Under the pieces are notes generated by a model. It made no database searches. It was given only the letters and a program-made list of their open reading frames with translations, and was not told the DNA's origin. A stretch of 64,000 nucleotides of DNA from Guadua angustifolia (lineage: Eukaryota > Streptophyta > Magnoliopsida > Poales > Poaceae). Both the position numbers and the translations under genes were made by a program. The stretch's first letter is position 1. The number at the start of each line of letters is the position of its first letter. Where the stretch lies: NCBI GenBank assembly GCA_036346375.1, contig JAYEVE010001072.1, positions 1 through 64,000 on the forward strand, written 5' to 3'. Of the stretch, positions 56,709 to 64,000 are shown in pieces.

Positions 56709-58048
56709 ATTTGTAACATCGTGAAAATTTAAATAAGATAAGAAATTAAATTTTAACGTTTAAATTGTGTTTAATTCTGTATTTTCTTTCTTTTCTAGAT
56801 TTTCTTGACTTTTGACGGTTTTTGCTGTAAAGGAAAAATCCTATTTAATACTGATTTAAGCCGTAGATAGTGATAAGAATAAAGACTTACAATAATAAAA
56901 TATATAAAATTTTCTGATAATATTAAGATATCTCCAGAACCTCATTTATGAATTGTAAAAGCTATGTGAACATAATTAATTATGAAAAGAAAGGAATGAG
57001 TAAGATTTGACTATAAACAGTAAAACTTTCATATTTAAATAAACATAACCCAACATTATCTTCATCTGAAAATTTTATCTTATCTTTTGAATAGATATAA
57101 CAATCACCATTAAAAATATCAAAAATAAATAATCAAGTATGTTGCATTTAAAAATTTTAAAACAAAAAAGGCTGAAAACTTCAAAATCCCAATGTCAGAA
57201 GTTTTGTGAATTAAATACAAAAGATATGAAGTTGAAATTTTTAGAGGAGAATAAAACAGCAATAAAAAATCTCTAAAAAAGTTTCAAATTTTTTTATGAA
57301 ATATCAACCCTCAAATAAATTAAAAATAGAAAACAAAAATTTGAGCATAGTAGCTTGTCTGAATAAATAAAATTTCTATACATAATATTTCAACCTGGAA
57401 ATTTTATAGCATAATAAAAATTATCTAGTCATCACCAAGAAAATTTATCAAAATTGTAATGCCACATTTGCTAGTTCCTTCAATGAACCTAATTCAGCTC
57501 AGCTCGCAGTAAAATTTTGAGTTCATCTCGCATTACGCTGGCACGTGGGACCCCACCACTGTTCAAGCCCATTCGTTAGTTTTGGCTCATCTTCTTCTTC
57601 TTCCTCGGTGCACCGGAGTCCCGAAGCTGAATTTTTGCCACTGTAGCTCATGTCAGCTCTGCATTTTCGAACCACCCGAGGCTCAGGCGACGTCACAGCT
57701 CTGCCATGCTTCAGCCTCCCCGCATTTCGCGCTTCTCCGGCCATACCACCTTTTGTTCAGCTGCCGCAAAACTCCCGATGAATTCACACTTGGACCGAGC
57801 TCATCTACACCGATTCACTAGCTATAAAAGCCGCCTTAAGCTCACTCTAGCGCTACACTTCATTTAGATCTTATCGTTGTCCTTGAAATGATGGGCTTTT
57901 TATAGCTATTTAAATTTTTGCCGATTGACACATTATATCGACTTTAAGCGTATTTTTCTATCTATCTTGCTGATTGTAGGATCAAATTGGCCGGCACACC
58001 ACGAACCAATCTGAATCTGGTATTCTCATGTGTTTGAGCCGATCAATC
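56709..58048 (+). repeat. Ty3-gypsy-like LTR, upstream part
   Basis: TGTAACATCGTGAAAATTTA at 56709 is a typical gypsy LTR start. The sequence is AT-rich with many AAATTTT phrases, then turns GC-rich and reaches a TATA box (CTATAAAAGCC, about 57821) followed by a CACTTCATTTAGATC start-like region. It is interrupted at 58049 by repeat F. Confidence 0.45.
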
Positions 58049-58993
58049 TGTAACGACCCCTATTTTTTTTTTTTTGCATAGAATGCGAAATGAGAATCTC
58101 ATGTGCATACCGTACTAATCTCATGATCAATGGTTAGTACGCACATTTGCAACAATTGAAATCACAACCCTACATCATGTGATTAAAGCGAAAGCTACTT
58201 ATATATTATATTTTACAACTTAGAGTATACATATATATATGCAAAGAAGTAAAGTCTTGTAGTGTGCCTATCCATCATGCAGGTAACTGACAAGGCACAA
58301 ATCCCTAGAAAGATCTCATCATTTGAAATTCTTGCAACCTGCGACGAAAAGTGTTCTTCGGAGCTTCATTGTCTTATCCACCTAAAATATTAGATTAAGC
58401 AAGGTTGAGTACTTTCGTACTCCGCAAGACTTAAAGTGGTATTTGCAAATATCAAAAGAAACTTCTAAGGTTAATTTGCATAAAGCAATATTTAATTTTT
58501 AAGACATTGTAATTAAGAAATGAAATTTATAAAATCAAGTTTGACTGATAAGAAATAAGTAAAGCATAAATAATACTCACAGCCCTTCACAAGTAACAAA
58601 TCATCCAATTCCTGCCAACCTATGGCATAACCACAAACTTTGCCAAACAAGGCACAACAGGTGAAAATCATCCTGTTTTAAAAATAATAAAATAACTAAC
58701 CGTGTGATGACGTTACCAAGTGTCTTTGATCGTAGGCGCGGCTAATCGATTAGATTTACACTCTGCAGAGATGTACAACTTTACCCATAAGAAATAATTA
58801 GCCTCTTTTGCCAGGCCATTTGACACACTTCCTTTGGTGTGTCGATGAGGAGATCATAACATAACCGTTACATTACCTAGACCTGATTTTGCACCAGTCT
58901 AGTGACGTGAAACCCTTGCTATGGTAGAAGAAACATGAATAAATAAAGTATAACAGTCCACCAATGTATTTAGATCAACAACATAGACAGTCC
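58049..58993. repeat. LTR-like repeat F, homologous to repeat E
   Basis: Begins TGTAACGACCCC. Sequence blocks match 31735-31830 and 36640-36790, as noted there, so E and F are copies of one family. It is itself interrupted at 58994 by LTR G. No coding sequence is visible. Confidence 0.5.
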
Positions 58994-61080
58994 TGTAAGA
59001 TCAAGGATGTGCCTAGGGGGGTGAATAGACGGTTATAAGAATTAATCGCTCTTCTAAGATCAATCGTTCTAATCAATCCCTATATCAAAACCTACTTAAA
59101 GATAATGCGGAATCGATAAACTAGGTTTTGACAATTAAAGCCTAAATCAACTAGGCTCACTAGTGCACTAACTAAATTATGTCTCTATATTAGAGTTGCT
59201 AAATTGAACACGCAATCAATACTAAGCAATTCTAATTTCAATCATGCAATTGATAAATATGCAATAAAGTAAATGCTTGAAGGTAAAAGAGACAACCGAT
59301 ATTTTTTCGTGGTGTTAGGAGACTTGCGGTCTCCCTAGTCACGTTGAGGCAAACCCAAACCCTTGGACCGGCTCCGCTCGAGCACGCCTCGATTCCACTA
59401 GGCGTGGTTTTCATGCTTCGCGTAGGCTCAGCGAACCTTCACAAACTTGGGGGCTTCTCACACCTTGAGAGCTCCGCGCGACGATGTTCTCGCTTTCTAG
59501 GAGTCGGCAACCTCCAAGAGTAACAAGCCGCTCCTTCACTTGAACTTCACCGAGCACAGCAGAATCGCTCCGGTGATCACCAAGTGCAACACATGCACAA
59601 GGCCTCCCTCAAGTGCAACACATGCACAAGAGGATCACAATCCACTTCCTAATTGCAACACATGCAATTAGGGCTCACTCTTAAGCTCAAAAATCAATTG
59701 GGAGTGTGCAACACATGCAACACCTCACCCAAACCCTCAACCAAGCCAGCAACCTCTACCAAATGCCCCCCATGGGGTCTATTTATACCCCACCAAGAAA
59801 AACTAGCCGTTGGGGCAAAAGTACTGCAATTCGGGCAGAGAGGTCGGTCATACCGCCCCCTGGGCCGGTATGACCGCTCCTCACAAGCCAACGGCTAGAA
59901 CAATAGCCGTTACTGAAAACCGGTCATCTGCGCCCTTGGTGGTATATTTACACATAACAGTATGACCATGAGCACTCCAGTCATACCACACCACCTGAAC
60001 GCCAAAAAGCACCTCTCTGGAAAAAACACAACGCACGGGCCACCGGTACTACCGCCGGCCGGTATGACCGCACGGGGGGGCCAGTCATACCGCCCACACA
60101 GACTTTAAAAGCCGATTCTCGCGCAATCTTTTCTCCAAAGAATCAAACACTATTCTTTGAGCTATTAGATGATCAACACATGATCATACACTCATGCAAA
60201 ACACATTTGCACCAAATTAGCTCATGCTCAAAGAATTTTAACCAAAATTGCAAAAACACATTTCGCAACCAACTCAAAATCTATTTGCAAAACGTATTAA
60301 GCAAATCAAACTCGAGTTTGTGAGATTAATCCCCCTAGCCATGTGAAGGTCAACACGAGACCCAGTCAACTTGCCAACACCCGTTGCAAGCCCTACTCAC
60401 ATGCTCTCGGAATTCTGGACTCATAAACTTTAGTTTATTCGCACAATGAACTTGCAAATAACTCTTTAAACTAATTTCATGCTTGAGCACTACTCTTTGC
60501 AACACATGCAAAAGTCTAGCTCCAAGCAACACCAAATCAAGGTGCATGAACTCTCTAATTGCAACACGTGCAATTCTCTAGTTTCATGCAACCAAATCAA
60601 AACACAAAACAACCGTATGAGCTCTCTACTTGCAACACATGCAAGCCTCTAGCTCCATTCAATCGAATCAAAAACCAAATCAATCGTATGAGCTCTCTAC
60701 TTGCAACACATGCAAGCCTCTAGCTCCATACAAACACACAAACATCAAATCGTGCTTGAGCTCTCTCCTTTTGCAACACAGGCAAAACTTAGCTCCAAGC
60801 GACCACATGTTTTAGAAAGATTGTTTTTGGTGAATGAAAACAAAACATGAAGCTTGAACATTTGCAACACATGCAAAAGTGAACTTCACGCAAAAGCCAA
60901 CACATATAGCTTATCCTATTTGCAACACATGCAAATCAAAATTTTATGTGAAAACCTAATGCATATACTCTTCTTCTTTGCAACACATGCAAATCCGAGC
61001 ATAATGCAAAACAACCAAGCATAAGATTAACACATTCGCAACACATGCCAAATGGTTAATCCTTATGCAAAAAACCAAAT
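58994..61080 (-). repeat. LTR G: Sirevirus-like LTR with TTGCA-ACACA-TGCAA dyads
   Basis: Starts TGTAAGATCAAGGATGTGCCTAGGGGGGTGAATAG, the counterpart of the primer-site end of the A LTR. The middle aligns with A and B in layout (CTAGGAGTCGGCAACCTCCAAGAGTAAC near 59497). TATA box (TATAAAT on the minus strand) at 59781-59787. Upstream in element orientation are inverted GGTCATACCG/CGGTATGACC motifs (59845-60095), then about nine NTTGCA-ACACA-TGCAAN dyads (60497-61045); four more lie downstream of the TATA box (59585-59720). The far end and any target duplication were not found, so whether this is a solo LTR or part of a larger element is open; 61080 is approximate. Confidence 0.6.
60497..61048 (-). 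promoter_or_regulatory. Dyad/hairpin array of LTR G with covarying arms
   Basis: Nine copies of a 15-17-base dyad with a fixed ACACA (once ACACG or ACACA/G) centre. The outer arm base changes on both sides together: ATTGCA...TGCAAT, CTTGCA...TGCAAG, TTTGCA...TGCAAA. Around several copies GAGCT...AGCTC adds outer symmetry. The array lies upstream of the TATA box in element orientation. Confidence 0.7.
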
Positions 61081-64000
61081 CCAAATGATTTGAGCTTGAG
61101 TGAACGTGGGATTGAGTGTAGTACTGCGGATTATTTCTCCCAGTCTTGGAATTTCAATCGGTTGAGCGTAGGTCCCTCTCATGAGCGATGTCGGGGGTTT
61201 GTGGACCTAATTGTGAAGGCTAGGGTTAAAATTAGGTTGCGTGGGAGGGGTTTTATGAAACTTTCCCTCCCCACCTAATTTATTTTTCCCCTAACTTTAT
61301 CCCTTCCTTCCCATTCTCTTTTCTGAGTTGCTTTTCCTGGCGATCGCACCTTGCTACTCCCTCGTCGTCTTGCCATGGCGACCTCTCGGCCGTGCGCTCC
61401 ATTGCCTGCGTTGCTCCCCTGGCGCCGTCGCCAGACCGTGAGCTCCCCTGCGTGCGCGTTTTCTCCCGGGCCGTGCCTCCCTCCCCTCTGGCTCGGCGCC
61501 CCTCCCCTGGACTCCCTGGCCCGGCGCCTTTCCTCCTTTCCCCAGTAAGGCAGCGGCATCGGTGAGGGGCGGACACCGGTAGGAACAAGAATTGCAGTGG
61601 CCAGCGAGCCCTTGGCTGCTCCGGCACCTCTGACCATCAGCGAGCTCCTCCAGCCGGCGGCTTCCCCAACGCTGGCCGAAGTGCCCCTACTCCCTCCTTC
61701 CTCCATGGATGTGCTTTGAGGTAGTCTAGCTTGGGTATTTTTCCTTGCATGCTAGGTGTTCGATGAAATGGCTGTGAGGTTTATGCTTGTGTAGTGGCTC
61801 TTGTTTGAGTCGATTCGAGTTGGTGGTCTGATTGATATTAATCTAGTAATGATTTCTAGCTATTATACAAAGAAAGGATCGCCTCTATTTGCTATGCATG
61901 CTTTACCTGTTTGTGATTTTTATAGTGTTAGCAGTGATGTCGAATCTGCCTAGTTGTCTTTGCAAATATCTTATCACGAGACATTTCACGTGTTGGTACT
62001 CGGTAGAACTTATTTGTTAATTCTTTTGAGTTGCTAAGCAGTCAAAGCAATGTAGCGATTGTAGATGTAAATTACAATCTTTGACAGATGGTATCCGAAC
62101 TGTAAGCCATCATGTTTGTAATAAATTTGTTTAAGCAGTCAAATCATTGTAGCAATGGTAGATGTAAATTACTTTTATGCATCTAAAGACAAGACTATTT
62201 AACCCTACTATTTTGGAAGCCGAGACTTGGATGATTGTTATCTGTTGGCATAGGAAGAAAGAAATCGCTGAAATAATCTCACATACATTTCTAGATAAAG
62301 TCAACTTTACATGCTAGAAATTGTTTAGGAGGTAGTGTTCTTGTATCAGTCCCAAAATATGATGAGTTAGGCTCCTCTTTGATACACTGTATGCATACTC
62401 ATTTACTTGTCATCTGAGATAAATCATACTTAGTTTGAGTTATTGAATATGGTTAAGCAATCGTTCAGTTGGTTGTTCTTCTTCGATTACATTCAAGACC
62501 ATGCCTCTGCCATCATCCGAATATGAGAATCTCACCTTTCATATTGTTGTTTATGAAAATATATTTCTTTGATAATTCGTATATTGTTTGTTAAATTGTG
62601 TGTTCAAAGTTGGACAACATGGCCCAATTCAATGAGTTAAGAGTTTATTCTTGCCATTTGATTATGAGCATACTATTGTATATTAGTTTGATTTGTTAAT
62701 GGTTTTGCATAAGATCCCAAATTGAGAGAGTTGAGTTTTAAATCGGCGCATTGAGGTATTGAGTGGGACCTTGATCCATTCTTGTGCGTAACGTTGTTTT
62801 CGAGGAAAGTGTCTTGAGGGTGGTCACGACCCACGTTGCCTCAAGCGTCGGTAAAGGCAAGTGCACCCCTAGAGCGTTGTTAGGATGTTAATTGCTTTAC
62901 TTGCGATAAGAGTATGAAAATTCAAATGATTTGGTTTTGTTTAATAGCATATCTAGAAATGGTTCTTAGTATGATGATGCATTGCATGACAGATTTCACA
63001 GGAGACATTGGAATAAGATTTACCTCTTGTATGGGCTTGTGAATTGCTATATGTACTAGTCGGTTAATCTTTGGTGTGTTCAAGAATTTTCCTATTGTTT
63101 CTATATTTATGCGATATGTTTTAGTCATGGTTAAGTGCAAATACTTATGATGCCGTGTATGAATTGTTTATAAGCATTATTTGCATATGTGCATTCATTA
63201 CAGAAGAGGCGACCCATGTTGATGTGGGCCTCTGTACTCACACGTAGTGAGTACAAAAGTCCTACCTCGTAGTCCCATCCACGGATGGGGGCGAGTCGAT
63301 AAAGTAGGCCCGCCACGGATGGTTGGGAGCGAGAGGTGCGCCGCGGGTGTGCACTCAGCTATCTCTGATATAGGCTAAAGGTTGCATTTTGAGCATGAAA
63401 GCATAAAAGCATTGCATTGCATTGTGTTACACTTGATAAATGTTAATGGATGAGAATGGAAAGGGCGAGGTTAAGGATTGAGGCGTGGACTCATCCGAAA
63501 TGAATTGTGAGGCATGGGTAAGATTTAGTTATGTTTTAGTCGATTGTGGTAAGTAGAGTTAATTCTTGCTTCTTTTCTTGGTTGATTTCAATTAAGTACT
63601 GGCTATGTTACATGACGAAGTAATTGTGTTCTTACGTTTTGGAATTTATATGAGTTCAACTGCTTCCTTTATTTACGGATGTCAATTAAAGGAATTGTTT
63701 CTTTAATCTTGTAGTAGTTGTATTTTAGTCGAATTCTTTACTTTTTATGCCAGATGCACTTTGCTGAGTCTTGGACTCACGTTTGTTTGCTTCCTGTTTT
63801 AGGTACCTTGAAGCTGACTCGCCGGGATGGGAGTAGAGCACGTGCACGACTTCGGTCACCAACAACCCAGTTAATTGATTCGTTAAAAATGGTTGTAATA
63901 AATGCGATTGTATTGTGTTGATCGTCGTTGCGTAGTCGGTTAATTGCCGGTTGGATATATGATCGATTATCTAAGGACCTGCTAGATGGTTTCATTCTAT
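61081..64000 (+). repeat. Ty3-gypsy-like LTR, downstream part
   Basis: A GC-rich block (61340-61720) with short ORFs is followed by GCTAGGTGTTCGATGAAATG (about 61751) and, at 63200-63400, a run with GGGCGAGTCGATAAAGTAGGCCCGCC and GGTGTGCACTCAGCT phrases, both familiar from long cereal gypsy LTRs. Nothing here resembles gag or pol. It is probably the continuation of the LTR that begins at 56709 and runs beyond the window. Confidence 0.45.

Noticed and set aside
61275..61706. Minus-strand 143-codon ORF and overlapping ORFs in the GC-rich block
   Set aside because: Gly/Arg/Ala-rich composition in all frames, no family resemblance, and the location within gypsy-like LTR sequence point to composition alone.

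Overview
The window is nuclear DNA of a grass (Poaceae), built mostly from nested transposable elements around one clearly recognisable host gene. The grass assignment rests on the families present: Sirevirus-type Ty1-copia elements primed by initiator-methionine tRNA, CACTA elements with CACTACWAC ends, Stowaway, Tourist and Mutator-type MITEs, a small Helitron, and a compact class II HD-Zip gene with GC-rich exons in AT-rich surroundings. The species cannot be named from the sequence.

Layout. 1-1201: a tandem/inverted repeat and the right end of a CACTA element. 1202-16059: a non-autonomous CACTA element (target duplication GGT) carrying a ~370-bp-arm inverted repeat and a decayed gene fragment resembling the FDM/IDN2 family of RNA-directed DNA methylation; a complete Sirevirus-like retrotransposon in reverse orientation (element A, 2971-14871, duplication GCTAG) is inserted in it. 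16060-24356: the gene island, with MITEs, low-complexity tandem repeats, a Helitron and the three-exon HD-Zip II gene (21237-22372, 247 aa). 24357-31711: three mini-CACTA elements, one split by a young small copia element (element C, 25256-30290, duplication TCTAC). 31718-51904: an old LTR-like repeat split by a deleted non-coding Sirevirus-like element (D, 32271-36448, duplication GTAAC) and a 14-kb Sirevirus-like element (B, 37401-51358, duplication ATACT). B itself carries a Tourist MITE with a hAT element inside it, and a solo LTR. 51905-56700: intergenic DNA with MITEs. 56709-64000: Ty3-gypsy-like LTR sequence with a further repeat and a fourth Sirevirus-like LTR (G) inside.

The most interesting biology is in the Sirevirus-like elements. 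A and B both carry an extra sense-strand ORF between RNase H and the 3' LTR. Its product has basic N-terminal clusters, a conserved central domain, a Pro/Ala/Ser-rich linker and an acidic tail, with no visible signal peptide or membrane segment. In both elements the stretch just before this ORF looks like its own promoter and leader (short dyads, TATA-like sequence, pyrimidine-rich leader, possible 5' intron). It carries the same short dyads that are clustered upstream of the LTR TATA box: core TCGGA-N3-TCCGA, extended to A...T in A and T...A in B. D and G have dyad arrays of unrelated sequence at equivalent LTR positions, and in G the arms change together around a fixed ACACA centre. I propose, as inference, that the dyads are element-specific cis-sites and that the extra ORF product may recognise them, an element-encoded regulatory or anti-silencing system comparable in logic to VANC proteins of VANDAL transposons.

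Nearly all transposon coding regions are broken by frameshifts and stops. Some single-base losses in A and C may be residual consensus errors rather than decay.
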